DNA of 64,000 bases from Maritalea porphyrae (GTDB taxonomy: Bacteria > Pseudomonadota > Alphaproteobacteria > Rhizobiales > Devosiaceae). Both the position numbers and the translations under genes were made by a program. Of the stretch, positions 55,194 to 64,000 are shown piece after piece; position 1 is the stretch's first letter; each line of letters begins with the position of its first letter. Under the pieces are notes generated by a model, which made no database searches, had not been told where the DNA came from, and saw nothing but the letters and a program-made list of their open reading frames with translations. Location: contig NZ_BSNI01000002.1 of the NCBI RefSeq assembly GCF_030159895.1, positions 994,039 through 1,058,038 of the forward strand. The letters are read 5' to 3'.

Positions 55194-56357
55194 CTAAAGA
55201 GGCAGTTGCTTGGTTTTGTCTTCATTCGAGTCACGATCTTCAAAGTCCATCTGCTCTATACGTTCAGATCGTTTGGTTACTTTGCCGGTTGAGATCAGGA
55301 TTTGCTCCACATCTTTGTTGGCTTGTTGAAAGTGCGATTGCAGCTTTAAGACACGATCAGACAACCGCCCCACATCGGTGAGTAAGTTCGATACTTCTTG
55401 TTGGATAATGTGCGCTTGCTCTCGCATTTTCACGTCACGCAATAAGGCTTGCACCACTTGAATTGACAGCATCAATAAAGACGGTGAAACAATCACCACG
55501 CGCTGGCGTAGCGCCTGTTGTACGATGTCTTCAAAGCGCTCATGAATGTCGGCAAAAATCGCTTCGGACGGCACGAACAAAAAGGCAGTGTCGTGCGTCT
55601 CTCCTGGAATAAAATATTTCTCTGAGATGGCTTTTATGTGCACCTTCATATCGTTGCGGAATGAGGCGATAGCCTGCTTGATCTCTTCTGGGCTTTCTGC
55701 CGCTTGCAACCTCTGCCATGCTTCCAACGGAAACTTTGCATCAATCACCAAGTTTGGTGCATCGTTCGGCAATGTGACCAGACAGTCGGGTCTATTGTTG
55801 TTGGACAGTGTTGCTTGAAAATTAAAGCTTGCTGCTGGCAAACCGTCCGCAACAATTGCTTCCATGCGACCTTGGCCGAAAGCGCCACGACTTTGCTTGT
55901 TCGCTAATATGTCACGCAGCGACACCACTTCTGTCGACAATTCAGCAATCGTGGACTGTGCCCGGTCAATTACGGCCAGTCGTTCATTTAGTTTGGATAG
56001 GCTCTCTTCTGTTTTGACCCGTGTTTCGTTCACCGATTGATTGGTGCGGTGGCTTGCTCCTTCGATCCGTTCCGTAAGCAAGCGTGCCAAATCCGAGGTG
56101 CGTGAGCCAAAAATCTCAGACATCGTGTGCATGCGCCCCGTCATTTCGGATTGTACACGCATCAAGTCGGCCATATGGCGTTCCATTTCTGCGTTGCGTT
56201 GCGCGAGCGCAATGGCATCGTCTTGGCGGCGCCGGTTCGCGCGCATTATGGTTATAATTGCCGCTATCGAAAGCACCAACAACGTCGCCAAGAAAAGCAA
56301 TACGGTTTCGGTCGATGTGAAATCACGCCCAAAGGCGGAAAAGAGAACTTGTTCCAT
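55194..56357 (-). CDS. rmuC: RmuC family protein
   Basis: The 387-residue protein has an N-terminal membrane helix (TVLLFLATLLVLSIAAIITIM, about 18-38), a long coiled coil (about 45-165) and the RmuC nuclease-like domain with NRPDCLVTLPNDAPNLVIDAKFPLEAW and TAFLFVPSEAIFADIHERF in parts. RmuC limits recombination at inverted repeats in E. coli; the biochemical activity is not clear. It is divergent from def with 174 bp between. Confidence 0.92.
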   Translation of the reverse strand: MEQVLFSAFGRDFTSTETVLLFLATLLVLSIAAIITIMRANRRRQDDAIALAQRNAEMERHMADLMRVQSEMTGRMHTMSEIFGSRTSDLARLLTERIEGASHRTNQSVNETRVKTEESLSKLNERLAVIDRAQSTIAELSTEVVSLRDILANKQSRGAFGQGRMEAIVADGLPAASFNFQATLSNNNRPDCLVTLPNDAPNLVIDAKFPLEAWQRLQAAESPEEIKQAIASFRNDMKVHIKAISEKYFIPGETHDTAFLFVPSEAIFADIHERFEDIVQQALRQRVVIVSPSLLMLSIQVVQALLRDVKMREQAHIIQQEVSNLLTDVGRLSDRVLKLQSHFQQANKDVEQILISTGKVTKRSERIEQMDFEDRDSNEDKTKQLPL

Positions 56358-56531
56358 TTCCTAATTCTATCTGATTCGCCATTTTCGCATTGACCAAATC
56401 GATCTGGAAAATTGCCTAAAAACACCTACATATGTGGGAGGTCGATAGACGCAATTTGAAAGCTTGTCTTGACCCGCAAAGCCCTTTCATCCTATCGACA
56501 CGGTTAAATTGAACCAAAGGTAACTTGCACG

Positions 56532-57047
56532 ATGGCTATTAGGCCCATTCTTCACATTCCAACCCCTTGTTTGCGCGAAGTGGCTGCGCCTGTTGTTGAG
56601 ATCAATGATGAGATAAAAACGCTTGTCACTGACATGTTCGACACCATGTATGACGCGCCCGGCGTTGGGCTTGCTGCGCCGCAAATTGGTGTGATGCATC
56701 GGGTGATAGTAATGGACCCTGCTGGCGAAGAGGAAGATCGTGCGCCGCTTGCCATGATCAATCCAGACATCAAGTGGTTCTCTGAAGAATTGCGCGTGCA
56801 CCAAGAAGGGTGTCTGTCGATCCCTGAATATTATGAAGATGTGGAACGGCCGGATCTTTGTAGAGTTGCTTTTCTCGACATTGACGGTAAATCGCACGAG
56901 TTAGAGTGTGAAGGGCTATTGTCGACTATCGTTCAACACGAGGTTGATCACCTGAATGGCAAGCTGTTCATTGATTATCTATCGCGTTTGAAACGCGAAC
57001 GTGTAACCAAAAAATTCCAGAAACTGGCCAAGAGAGCAGCAGGTTAA
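56532..57047 (+). CDS. def: Peptide deformylase
   Basis: The enzyme removes the formyl group from nascent peptides. The 171-residue metalloenzyme has GVGLAAPQIG (44-53), EGCLSIP with metal ligand Cys94, and QHEVDHLNG with His136, catalytic Glu137 and His140. A TTGACC at 56469 with a weak TATCGA 18 bases on may be its promoter. It is followed by fmt after 3 bp, the usual pairing with its formyl-donor partner. Confidence 0.97.
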   Translation: MAIRPILHIPTPCLREVAAPVVEINDEIKTLVTDMFDTMYDAPGVGLAAPQIGVMHRVIVMDPAGEEEDRAPLAMINPDIKWFSEELRVHQEGCLSIPEYYEDVERPDLCRVAFLDIDGKSHELECEGLLSTIVQHEVDHLNGKLFIDYLSRLKRERVTKKFQKLAKRAAG

Positions 57048-57050
57048 TCC

Positions 57051-57977
57051 ATGCGCGTCATATTTATGGGCACCCCAGAAATCGCGGTGCCTACCTTGAG
57101 CGAGATCATCGGACGCGGCCACGATGTTGTGGCCGTCTATTCGCAGCCACCGCGCCCTGCCGGTCGAGGCAAAAAAGAGCGTAAGTCTCCTGTGCATGAA
57201 CTCGCTGAGGGTTTTGGCCTTGAAGTGCGCACACCACTCAATTTCAAAAATGAGGCAGACATCGAGGCGTTTGAAGCTTTGGATGCTGATGTTGCAGTGG
57301 TCGTTGCTTATGGCTTGTTGTTGCCTAAACGGATTTTGGAAGCGCCAGCAAAAGGCTGCTTGAACCTTCATGGTTCATTGTTACCACGTTGGCGTGGCGC
57401 GGCCCCAATCCAGCGTGCGATCATGGCCGGCGACACACAAACCGGTCTGATGGTTATGCAAATGGACGAAGGGTTGGACACCGGTGCCGTCGGTCTAATT
57501 GATGAAATCCCGATTTCTGAAAACATGACTGCCGGTGAGCTGCACGATCAGATGATGATCCGTGGTGCTGACTTGATGGGAAGGGCGCTACCGGCGCTGG
57601 AGCGCGAGAGTTTGCATTTTGTCCCCCAGTCGACAGAAGGTGTGACCTACGCAAAGAAAATTGACAAAGCTGAAGCCCGGATTGACTGGTCTCGGTCTGC
57701 ACAAGACATCCATAATCAGATACGCGGACTCTCGCCTTTCCCAGGTGCATGGTTTGAAATTGAATTGAATGGCAAGCCAACCCGCGTTAAAGCAATCAAA
57801 TCAGCATTGGCTGAAGGCACAGGAGCAGCAGGCACCATTTTGGATGCTGGTCTAACTGTTGCAACTGGACATGGCGCGATTGCGCTGACCCATGTGCAGC
57901 GAGAAGGCAAAAGCGTAATGGATGCCGAAACCTTTGTTCGTGGCACGGGTTCTCTTGAAGGCAAAGTGCTCAGCTAA
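57051..57977 (+). CDS. fmt: Methionyl-tRNA formyltransferase
   Basis: The enzyme formylates initiator Met-tRNA using 10-formyl-tetrahydrofolate. The 308-residue protein has [10 protein letters not shown] at the start, the [19 protein letters not shown] block (about 105-125) with catalytic Asn-His-Asp residues, and a C-terminal OB-like tRNA-binding domain from about 205. It shares TAATG with truA and follows def, giving a def-fmt-truA operon. Confidence 0.97.
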   Translation: MRVIFMGTPEIAVPTLSEIIGRGHDVVAVYSQPPRPAGRGKKERKSPVHELAEGFGLEVRTPLNFKNEADIEAFEALDADVAVVVAYGLLLPKRILEAPAKGCLNLHGSLLPRWRGAAPIQRAIMAGDTQTGLMVMQMDEGLDTGAVGLIDEIPISENMTAGELHDQMMIRGADLMGRALPALERESLHFVPQSTEGVTYAKKIDKAEARIDWSRSAQDIHNQIRGLSPFPGAWFEIELNGKPTRVKAIKSALAEGTGAAGTILDAGLTVATGHGAIALTHVQREGKSVMDAETFVRGTGSLEGKVLS

Positions 57978-58714
57978 TGCCACGCTATAAGCTCACCGTT
58001 GAATATGATGGGACGCCCTATACTGGCTGGCAAAGCCAGAAGGATGGTCGCGCCGTTCAGAACAAAATCGAAGCGGCGATTGAGAAATTTGCTGGCGAGC
58101 GTCCGGTTATTCAAGCAGCTGGGCGCACCGATAGCGGCGTGCACGCACTGGGGCAAGTGATCCACTTCGATTTGGAAAGAGACTACGACCCATTTAAAGT
58201 CGGTGAGGCGATCAATTTTCATCTCAAACCGCACCCCATATCTATTCTTACCTGGGAAAAAGTTGCTGACGATTTCGAGGCAAGATTTAGTGCCAAAGCA
58301 CGACACTATGAATATCAAATCTTAAATCGTCGCTCACGTCCGGCCCTTGATCATAATCGTGTGTGGCACGTCATGGTGCCTTTGGACGACAAAGCGATGC
58401 ACGATGCAGCGCAACTCGCACTCGGACAGCATGACTTCTCAACTTTCCGCGCCAGCCTTTGCCAAGCAAAGTCGCCAATAAAAACCCTCGATCGTATGGA
58501 TGTGACCCGCGATGGTGAAACGATCTTTGTGAATGTTTCTGCGCGAAGTTTCTTGCACAGCCAGGTGCGTTCATTCGTAGGTTCGTTGAAGATGGTTGGT
58601 GAAGGCAAGTGGAGCCTTGCTGACTTCAAAGCGGCCTTAGACGCAGCTGATCGCAAAGCTTGCGGGCCGGTTGCGCCTGCTTGTGGGCTGTATTTGACGC
58701 AAGTCGATTACTAG
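57977..58714 (+). CDS. truA: tRNA pseudouridine(38-40) synthase
   Basis: TruA modifies U38-U40 in tRNA anticodon stems. The 245-residue protein has the catalytic Asp52 in [15 protein letters not shown]. It also has [15 protein letters not shown] and an ending [16 protein letters not shown], as is normal. The one-base overlap with fmt indicates coupling. It ends 2 bp before a convergent membrane protein gene. Confidence 0.96.
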   Translation: MPRYKLTVEYDGTPYTGWQSQKDGRAVQNKIEAAIEKFAGERPVIQAAGRTDSGVHALGQVIHFDLERDYDPFKVGEAINFHLKPHPISILTWEKVADDFEARFSAKARHYEYQILNRRSRPALDHNRVWHVMVPLDDKAMHDAAQLALGQHDFSTFRASLCQAKSPIKTLDRMDVTRDGETIFVNVSARSFLHSQVRSFVGSLKMVGEGKWSLADFKAALDAADRKACGPVAPACGLYLTQVDY

Positions 58715-58716
58715 GC

Positions 58717-59289
58717 CTAGCCGATAATCCGAAAACCCAATCCCGGGACGATGCTGCCAAGGAACATCAGCACGATGATGCAGGCGAGCATTGCAAGAAG
58801 CTGTGCACCAATCATCAGAATGAGGTCGGGTCCACGAATATCGAGCAAAAAATTAGCGGCTCGGAAATAGAAAACGGCTGTGGCGATTGTGATGATCAGG
58901 CTGCCAATCAGCCCAGGCAAAACAATTGCCAGGGGCAGGGCGACAATCAAAAAGAAAAGGTTCGACCAGTTGTGCGCGGTGATATAGCTGCCAAAGTCGC
59001 CCAAGTTTCCTTTCATGCGCAAAAACAAATAGACGCCATAAAATCCAGCCACGTTTACTGCCAACAGATGCAGCAAAACTAATAGCGGCATTGGCGCGAT
59101 CACGTCTGCTGGCAGCGGCAAACGCAGCATGGCTTGCGCGCCAAAAGCAATCAAAACAGCAATTGCTGATGTCGAGATGCCTGCAAGACTGCCGTCCAGG
59201 CGGTTCGCTTCTAATCGGTTGCCAGACAAAATGCCCCAACAGCCGCGCGCGGCAGCAACTATTTCTTCGATGAGGCTGTTTGGATTCAC
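58717..59289 (-). CDS. YIP1-like multi-spanning membrane protein, function unknown
   Basis: The 190-residue protein has five hydrophobic segments (about 38-55, 65-90, 110-130, 132-150 and 158-182) and an N-terminal amphipathic stretch. There is no catalytic motif. Similar unnamed proteins sit between truA and dapE in related genomes by my recollection. It lies 6 bp downstream of dapE on the same strand and is probably in the dapD-dapE operon. Confidence 0.7.
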   Translation of the reverse strand: MNPNSLIEEIVAAARGCWGILSGNRLEANRLDGSLAGISTSAIAVLIAFGAQAMLRLPLPADVIAPMPLLVLLHLLAVNVAGFYGVYLFLRMKGNLGDFGSYITAHNWSNLFFLIVALPLAIVLPGLIGSLIITIATAVFYFRAANFLLDIRGPDLILMIGAQLLAMLACIIVLMFLGSIVPGLGFRIIG

Positions 59290-59295
59290 GAAAAG

Positions 59296-60456
59296 CTATC
59301 CTTGCTGAGCAAAACTATCTAGAAAATGGGCATAAACGGCTTGAAGTTCAAGCACCATTTGTGTGGATACACGTTCGTCGACCTGGTGCATCGTTTTGCC
59401 AACTAGGCCAAACTCAGCCACTGGGCAATAATCAGCGATGAAGCGCGCGTCCGATGTGCCGCCACCTGTTGAACGTTCGGGCGATACTCCCGAAACGGTT
59501 GCAACACTATCAACTAACATGTCGACATGCTTCGACCCGTCTGAAACGAAGGAGCGAGACACTGGCTGTTTGATGTTCAATTCAACGTCGCAGCCTTTTG
59601 CGGGAACCTTCAGGATTTGTTCCCCGAGCCAGTACTCCAGCTTCTGCGCATTCCAAATATCGTTGAACCGAATATTGCCTTTCAATGTACCCTTGGCAGG
59701 AATGACATTTGTTGCGGCGTTCCCAACATCAACGGTTGTAAGCTCCAAATTTGATGGCGGGAAGTTTTCGTTGCCCTCATCCAAAGCAGTGCAACTCAGT
59801 TGCGTCGCAATGCCGGCAAGGATCGGAATGGGGTTGTTCGCTTTGTGCGGATAGGCGACATGACCTTGCTCGCCGCCAACTGTCACCGAAAAACTCATTG
59901 ATCCGCGTCGACCAATCCGAACTAAATCACCCAAAAACTCCGCACTAGAGGGTTCGCCAACAAGGCCGAAATCAAATTTGTGTCCCTGTTCGGCCGCCCA
60001 CTTGAGCACTTTGACTGTCCCATTGATGGCGTCAGCTTCTTCATCGCCAGTGATCAGCAACGAGATTGTGCAATTGTCCGCTGCACCGCTTTCGATAAAC
60101 GCTGGTAGTGCAGCGCAAAAGGCCGCGACGCCACTTTTCATATCTACTGCGCCACGGCCCCACATAATGCCTTCGTTGTCGACGTCGGCTGAGAAAGGAT
60201 CGTGTGTCCACGCCCCTGCATCACCCACCGGGACCACATCCGTGTGCCCAGCGAATAATAAGTGCGGTCCGCTATTACCGCGCGTAGCAAACAGGTTTTC
60301 AACACGATAGCTGCCGTCGCCCTCAAAGGGCGTGCGCGTACAGGTAAAACCCAAAGGCTCCAAAAACTGCACAAGAATATCAATCGCGCCGTCGTCTGCA
60401 GGTGTCACAGAGTTACAGCGGATCAAGTCTCGCAATAGATCTAGGGCGACGGCCAT
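59296..60456 (-). CDS. dapE: Succinyl-diaminopimelate desuccinylase
   Basis: This M20 metallopeptidase-family enzyme hydrolyses N-succinyl-LL-diaminopimelate in lysine and peptidoglycan synthesis. The 386-residue protein has metal ligands His71 and Asp105 (AGHTDVVPVGD; RGAVDMKSG), the catalytic Glu in TGDEEADA and ERSTGGGTSDARF near the C terminus. It follows dapD by 3 bp. Confidence 0.96.
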   Translation of the reverse strand: MAVALDLLRDLIRCNSVTPADDGAIDILVQFLEPLGFTCTRTPFEGDGSYRVENLFATRGNSGPHLLFAGHTDVVPVGDAGAWTHDPFSADVDNEGIMWGRGAVDMKSGVAAFCAALPAFIESGAADNCTISLLITGDEEADAINGTVKVLKWAAEQGHKFDFGLVGEPSSAEFLGDLVRIGRRGSMSFSVTVGGEQGHVAYPHKANNPIPILAGIATQLSCTALDEGNENFPPSNLELTTVDVGNAATNVIPAKGTLKGNIRFNDIWNAQKLEYWLGEQILKVPAKGCDVELNIKQPVSRSFVSDGSKHVDMLVDSVATVSGVSPERSTGGGTSDARFIADYCPVAEFGLVGKTMHQVDERVSTQMVLELQAVYAHFLDSFAQQG

Positions 60457-60459
60457 GTC

Positions 60460-61305
60460 CTAGTCTCGCAACAGATCGTTAATCGATGTCTTGGAACGTG
60501 TCTTTTCGTCCACTTGTTTCACGATTACTGCGCAATAAAGGCTTGGTCCTGGCGTGCCATCAGGCAATGGCTTGCCCGGCATAGAACCAGACACAACCAC
60601 AGAATATGGTGGCACTTCACCCATATGTACTTCGCCTGTGTGGCGGTTGACGATTTTAGTTGATTGGCCAATGAATACGCCCATTGAAATCACGGAGCCT
60701 TTGCCAACCCGAACGCCTTCAACGATTTCAGAACGTGCACCGATAAAACAATCATCCTCAATAATTACTGGATCTGCTTGCAATGGCTCTAAAACACCAC
60801 CGATGCCAACGCCACCGGAAAGGTGAACATTTGCACCAATCTGGGCACATGAACCCACCGCAGCCCATGTGTCGACCATTGTGTTCTCGCCAACATAGGC
60901 ACCAAGATTGACAAATGACGGCATCAAAACGGCACCGGGTGCAATATGTGCTGAATGGCGAACGATGGAACCCGGAACCGCTCGAAAGCCAGCCTCACGA
61001 AAACGGTTCTCGCTCCAACCTGCGAATTTAGATGGAACTTTGTCCCACCATGTCGCACCACCTGGTCCGCCTGGAATAGTTTCCATATCGTTGAGACGGA
61101 AAGACAACAAAACTGCCTTTTTCGCCCATTGGTTGACGGTCCATTCGCCCGCTTCATTCTGTTCCGCTACCCGCAGTTTGCCATCATCCATCAGCGCAAG
61201 CGCTTCATTTACAGCATCGCGCACGGCACCCTGCGTGTTAAGATTTACGTTCTCGCGGTCATCGAACGCTGCATCAATGGTCTGGGCCAAGTCGGCAAAT
61301 GACAT
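60460..61305 (-). CDS. dapD: Tetrahydrodipicolinate N-succinyltransferase
   Basis: The enzyme succinylates tetrahydrodipicolinate. The 281-residue protein has an N-terminal helical domain and a left-handed beta-helix of hexapeptide repeats ([41 protein letters not shown] in parts). The preceding motif block [27 protein letters not shown] is typical. It heads the dapD-dapE-membrane protein operon. Confidence 0.96.
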   Translation of the reverse strand: MSFADLAQTIDAAFDDRENVNLNTQGAVRDAVNEALALMDDGKLRVAEQNEAGEWTVNQWAKKAVLLSFRLNDMETIPGGPGGATWWDKVPSKFAGWSENRFREAGFRAVPGSIVRHSAHIAPGAVLMPSFVNLGAYVGENTMVDTWAAVGSCAQIGANVHLSGGVGIGGVLEPLQADPVIIEDDCFIGARSEIVEGVRVGKGSVISMGVFIGQSTKIVNRHTGEVHMGEVPPYSVVVSGSMPGKPLPDGTPGPSLYCAVIVKQVDEKTRSKTSINDLLRD

Positions 61306-61477
61306 ATTTCCAAGCTCTCCAACTGATCTAAGTGATTGCTCGCGACATTAGCGCCGTCGCCATGGGTGTCAACTGGTCGACACACGAAACAATCACTATT
61401 GTGTAATCCGGTTGAGGGCACTGATCGTTAACGCGATTATGAGCATAATAGCGGGCAATAGAATATTGGAGATATAT

Positions 61478-62347
61478 ATGTCAAAACGCCGCCACACCTC
61501 GTTACGCACTTCCCAAGAAGATATTAGCGTCACAAGGCGGGTCCCAAAGACACCACAAACGGAATCTGCAGCCTATCGATTGGCGTTTTCTGATGAAGAG
61601 TTCATGACATCAGAAGATACGCGTGCAATTCGATTGCAGCTTGAAATTCTGAAGCCTGAATTATGGCTCAAAGAACGCGGCATCAATTCCACAGTGGTCC
61701 TTTTTGGTGGTGCGCGTTTGCCTGCACCTGGCGCGGAAGCATGGGCGGCCAAGAATGACATTCAAAAAAAGAACCTTGAGAAAAACTCTAAATACTACGA
61801 TGAGGCGCGCAAATTTGCTCGATTGGCTTCGCTGACCTCTGAGACACTTGATTACAAAGAATATGTCGTTGTGACCGGTGGTGGACCCGGTGTAATGGAA
61901 GCGGGCAACAAAGGCGCAACGGAAGTTGGCGCACCATCGATTGGCTTGAACATTGTTCTGCCACACGAGCAAGCTCCAAACCTCTATGTGACACCAGATC
62001 TCAGCTTTAACTTCCACTACTTCGCAACGCGAAAAATTCACTTTTTGCTGCGCGCTAAGGTCATCGCCGTATTCCCAGGCGGATTCGGCACCATGGATGA
62101 GTTTTTCGAGACTCTAACATTGATCCAAACTGGTCGAATGGAACGTGTGCCAGTGCTTTTGTTTGGCTCACATTTCTGGAAACGCGTTATCAATCTTGAG
62201 GCTTTGGCGGAAGAAGGCACTATTTCGCCCGATGATGTTGATCTGTTCAAAGTTGTTGATACCGCAGAGGAAGCTTGGTGCGTGGTTCGTGAGGCCTATA
62301 ACCTGCCCACCATTACGGACGAAAACTGCGACTGCGTTGTCGAGTAA
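61478..62347 (+). CDS. LOG family protein (TIGR00730 type, long form)
   Basis: The 289-residue Rossmann-fold protein has the LOG motifs GGGPGVMEAGNKGA near residues 151-164 and PGGFGTMDEFFETL near 203-216. LOG proteins release free cytokinin-type bases from nucleoside 5'-monophosphates in characterised cases; bacterial roles vary. About 80 residues precede the core, longer than the 190-residue short forms. ATG 61478 has GGAG 8 bases upstream, while ATG 61412 lacks one. Confidence 0.87.
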   Translation: MSKRRHTSLRTSQEDISVTRRVPKTPQTESAAYRLAFSDEEFMTSEDTRAIRLQLEILKPELWLKERGINSTVVLFGGARLPAPGAEAWAAKNDIQKKNLEKNSKYYDEARKFARLASLTSETLDYKEYVVVTGGGPGVMEAGNKGATEVGAPSIGLNIVLPHEQAPNLYVTPDLSFNFHYFATRKIHFLLRAKVIAVFPGGFGTMDEFFETLTLIQTGRMERVPVLLFGSHFWKRVINLEALAEEGTISPDDVDLFKVVDTAEEAWCVVREAYNLPTITDENCDCVVE

Positions 62348-62369
62348 CAGAAATCTTTTTAACAAATTC

Positions 62370-62403
62370 GAGCCCGGCGCCGATGCACCGGGCTCTTTTT
62401 TTC
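62370..62403 (+). terminator. Rho-independent terminator after the LOG gene
   Basis: GAGCCCGG (62370-62377) and CCGGGCTC (62388-62395) form a perfect 8-bp stem with a 10-base loop, followed by eight T. It sits 22 bp after the stop and also ends just before the convergent monooxygenase-fold gene. Confidence 0.93.
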
Positions 62404-62405
62404 GC

Positions 62406-62702
62406 CTATTCAACTATTTTGTCGATGCTGAAATGTTTCATGCTTTCGACGGCCTCAATTTCGCTCATCATCGCTTGAAACTCAGGTAAGGTCATCACTT
62501 TTTCAGCCGCGGCCTGTGCGTCTTCTAGGCTGGCCCATTCGACAAGGTCTGTGAAAAGTGTGGGGTCTTCCGTGTTTGTCAGTGCGCGATAATTGATGAA
62601 ACCTTTAAACTGTTTGGCGTGTTCCATCGCTTCGCGTCGGAGCTGAGCAGCCTTGTCTGCGTTTTTCACCTTGAAGCTAACCAATTCAAAAATAGTACTC
62701 AT
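62406..62702 (-). CDS. Antibiotic-biosynthesis-monooxygenase-fold (ABM) protein
   Basis: The 98-residue single-domain protein has a strand-helix-strand pattern starting IFELVSFKVK, then LVEWASLEDAQAAAEKVMTLPEFQAMM, which fits the dimeric alpha/beta-barrel ABM fold. No cofactor motif is visible and the substrate is unknown. The start at 62702 is chosen because GGAAGG lies 8 bases upstream; an ATG two codons earlier is too close to it. The gene is divergent from the YafY-type regulator. Confidence 0.65.
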   Translation of the reverse strand: MSTIFELVSFKVKNADKAAQLRREAMEHAKQFKGFINYRALTNTEDPTLFTDLVEWASLEDAQAAAEKVMTLPEFQAMMSEIEAVESMKHFSIDKIVE

Positions 62703-62711
62703 TTTCATGTC

Positions 62712-62730
62712 CTTCCATTGTTGATGGAAG
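62712..62730. promoter_or_regulatory. Inverted repeat over the ABM gene ribosome-binding site
   Basis: CTTCCAT and ATGGAAG are perfect 7-bp arms with a 5-base spacer. On the minus strand the second arm contains part of the GGAAGG used as SD, so this may be an operator or an mRNA hairpin that hides the ribosome site. Confidence 0.45.
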
Positions 62731-62790
62731 AGCATTAACATCACCCTGTTGCCACCCTTATGGCCATAGTGTTTGATCAAGGATGAATAT

Positions 62791-63471
62791 ATGCGACGGG
62801 CAGAACGGCTATTCCGGATAATTCAAATACTTCGCACCGCCAACGGTGCCCTTACGGCGCAACAAATTGCAGACAGATTGGAAACCTCTAAGCGTTCTAT
62901 CTACCGGGACATGGCGCACCTGATCGGGTCGGGCGCACCAATCGATTCTGAAACTGGGGTCGGTTTCATGCTGCGCGGCGAGTTTGATTTGCCGCCATTA
63001 AGTTTCACCTTTGAACAACTCGAAGCGCTGGCGCTGGGGGCAAAGACGCTGGCGTTGATCGCGGATGATGATCTTTCATCTGCAGCGCGCGAGGCATTGG
63101 AAAAGATACGCGACGCTGTGCCCGAAACGCACAAGTCAAAACTGGATACCCCACACCTTATGGTTGTGCCGCCTGAGGGTGTTCAAATGCCGACTTCAGC
63201 GCTCCGGCAGCTGCGTAAAGCGATCGATGGACGGCGAATTGTTCGGTTCAACTATTGTTCGCTTGAAGGGAAACAAACTGAAAGGCAGGTGCATCCACTA
63301 GCGCTTGCCAACTTTGGGCCTAAATGGCTCTTGACCGCTTGGTGCTTGACGCGAGAAGATTTTCGAGATTTTAGGGTCGACAGAATTAGCCAAATTGAGT
63401 TGACGCGAGAAAAGTTCACGCCTGCCGCTGGGCAGGAGTTGTCGGATTATTTGCAACGGTACTCGACTTAG
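62791..63471 (+). CDS. YafY-type HTH-WYL transcriptional regulator
   Basis: The 226-residue regulator has an N-terminal HTH_11 domain (RRAERLFRIIQILR, LTAQQIADRLETSKRSIYRDM, residues 2-45) and a C-terminal WYL domain (about 135-215; RRIVRFNYCSLEGKQ, VHPLALANFGPKWLLTAWC). WYL domains sense ligands or nucleic acids. Its divergent placement 88 bp from the ABM gene suggests that gene as a target. The ATG at 62791 fits the conserved N terminus; TTG 62773 would add six residues. The stop overlaps the convergent HAD gene by 4 bp. Confidence 0.88.
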   Translation: MRRAERLFRIIQILRTANGALTAQQIADRLETSKRSIYRDMAHLIGSGAPIDSETGVGFMLRGEFDLPPLSFTFEQLEALALGAKTLALIADDDLSSAAREALEKIRDAVPETHKSKLDTPHLMVVPPEGVQMPTSALRQLRKAIDGRRIVRFNYCSLEGKQTERQVHPLALANFGPKWLLTAWCLTREDFRDFRVDRISQIELTREKFTPAAGQELSDYLQRYST

Positions 63472-64000
63472 CGAACAGTAAAAGGAGCTAAAAACGAGGA
63501 TAGATCGTCTGTGACGTGATGCACATGCTCGTGATCGTCTTTGCGTCGCAGTTCAAAATCTTCCAAACTGTCATCTTCAAAACTGGCATCTGGGATCACA
63601 TGCACTGTGCGCATGCCAACTTCGTGAGCCGTAAGAAGGTTTTTCTCCATATCTTCAAACATAGCGGCTTGTTTGGCGTCGACGCCATGATCTAGAAGAA
63701 ACTTTTCATATGGTTGTCGGAACGGCTTCGGTTCAAAGTCTGCTTCTACAATACCAAAGACACCATCAAACACATCACTGCCACCGAGCCGATCAATCAC
63801 TGCTTCTGCATGGCCAACATCCGCATTGGTAAATATCAGTTTCTGCCCGGGCAACGCCTTTATGGCAGATATCAAATCAGGATTCGGTTGAACCGGCGAA
63901 TAGTCTATGTTGTGCACTTTAGACAAAAAGTGGTGAGGGTCGATATCGCGCGTCGCCATCAGACCACGCAAAGTGGTGCCGTGATCGCGATAAAAGTCTT
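63468..64000 (-). CDS. Pyrimidine 5'-nucleotidase-like HAD hydrolase (5' end outside window)
   Basis: The visible 177 codons lack the N-terminal DxDxT motif, which lies beyond 64000; the frame stays open to the last base (DFYRDHGTTLRGLM). It has DYSPVQPNPDL, motif II FTNADVGHAEAV, a conserved Lys region near EPKPF, and motif IV MFEDMEKNLLTAHEVGM. This matches the bacterial SDT1-like nucleotidase family often found near dapD in Rhizobiales. The ATG codons at 63960-63971 are internal. Confidence 0.85.
   Translation of the reverse strand, partial: DFYRDHGTTLRGLMATRDIDPHHFLSKVHNIDYSPVQPNPDLISAIKALPGQKLIFTNADVGHAEAVIDRLGGSDVFDGVFGIVEADFEPKPFRQPYEKFLLDHGVDAKQAAMFEDMEKNLLTAHEVGMRTVHVIPDASFEDDSLEDFELRRKDDHEHVHHVTDDLSSFLAPFTVR

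Noticed and set aside
1-64000. tRNA genes, CRISPR arrays, insertion sequences, prophage genes, plasmid or chromosome origins
   Set aside because: I looked for cloverleaf-like segments, regularly spaced repeats, transposase or integrase motifs and clustered initiator boxes, and found none that could be supported by eye.

Overview
The window reads as a chromosome segment of a mid-GC alphaproteobacterium of the Hyphomicrobiales (Rhizobiales), plausibly Devosiaceae-like. The grounds are a cobalamin cluster with cbiD in place of cobF, a zwf-pgl-edd Entner-Doudoroff block, the order ffs-dnaX-ybaB-recR, the order def-fmt-truA-dapE-dapD, a CycM-type cytochrome c and a Tad/Cpa pilus locus. The placement comes from gene content only and the genus is not certain. 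There is no tRNA, rRNA operon, insertion sequence, prophage or CRISPR array, and coding density is very high, with many start/stop overlaps and several tail-to-tail overlaps.

Layout. 1-7952: cobalamin synthesis (cobM partial, cobK, cbiD, cobA, cobB, cobQ, cobD, cobP, DUF1636). 8132-13057: BadF-type sugar kinase, zwf, pgl, edd. 13128-18132: small lipoprotein, then a minus-strand operon with a TelA-like protein, a membrane-anchored DUF6384-like protein, a large coiled-coil protein and a methyltransferase. 18272-22444: lone CoxG-like protein and a YnjBCD-like ABC transporter. 22685-35958: one long nucleoside uptake and salvage operon (BMP-type ABC importer, cdd, punA, deoC, ALDH16-type aldehyde dehydrogenase, DUF6958-like protein, deoA, deoB, upp, lipocalin-like protein) preceded by a RutR-box-like palindrome. 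35953-47629: HAD phosphatase and the Tad/Cpa Flp pilus locus, with flp, cpaA, cpaB, cpaC, cpaE, cpaF, tadB, tadC on plus and tadE/G-like genes, a PilN-domain protein and tadD on minus. No cpaD is present. 47794-51838: pepA, ghrA, cycM, pheA. 51912-55188: SRP RNA, dnaX, ybaB, recR, SnoaL-like protein. 55194-61305: rmuC, def, fmt, truA, membrane protein, dapE, dapD. 61478-64000: LOG protein, monooxygenase-fold protein with a divergent YafY/WYL regulator, and a truncated HAD nucleotidase gene.

How the parts work together. The nucleoside operon imports nucleosides, deaminates and phosphorolyses them, converts deoxyribose-phosphate to glyceraldehyde-3-phosphate and acetaldehyde, and probably oxidises the acetaldehyde with the two-domain ALDH. 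The ED block feeds glucose-6-phosphate to KDPG. The Tad genes are split over several promoters, three of which carry CtrA-like TTAA-N7-TTAA boxes; two of these boxes are nearly identical 15-mers.

The best candidate for an undescribed system is the TelA-like / DUF6384-like / coiled-coil cassette at 14487-18132. Family assignments rest on recognised motifs and protein architecture. No database search was possible.
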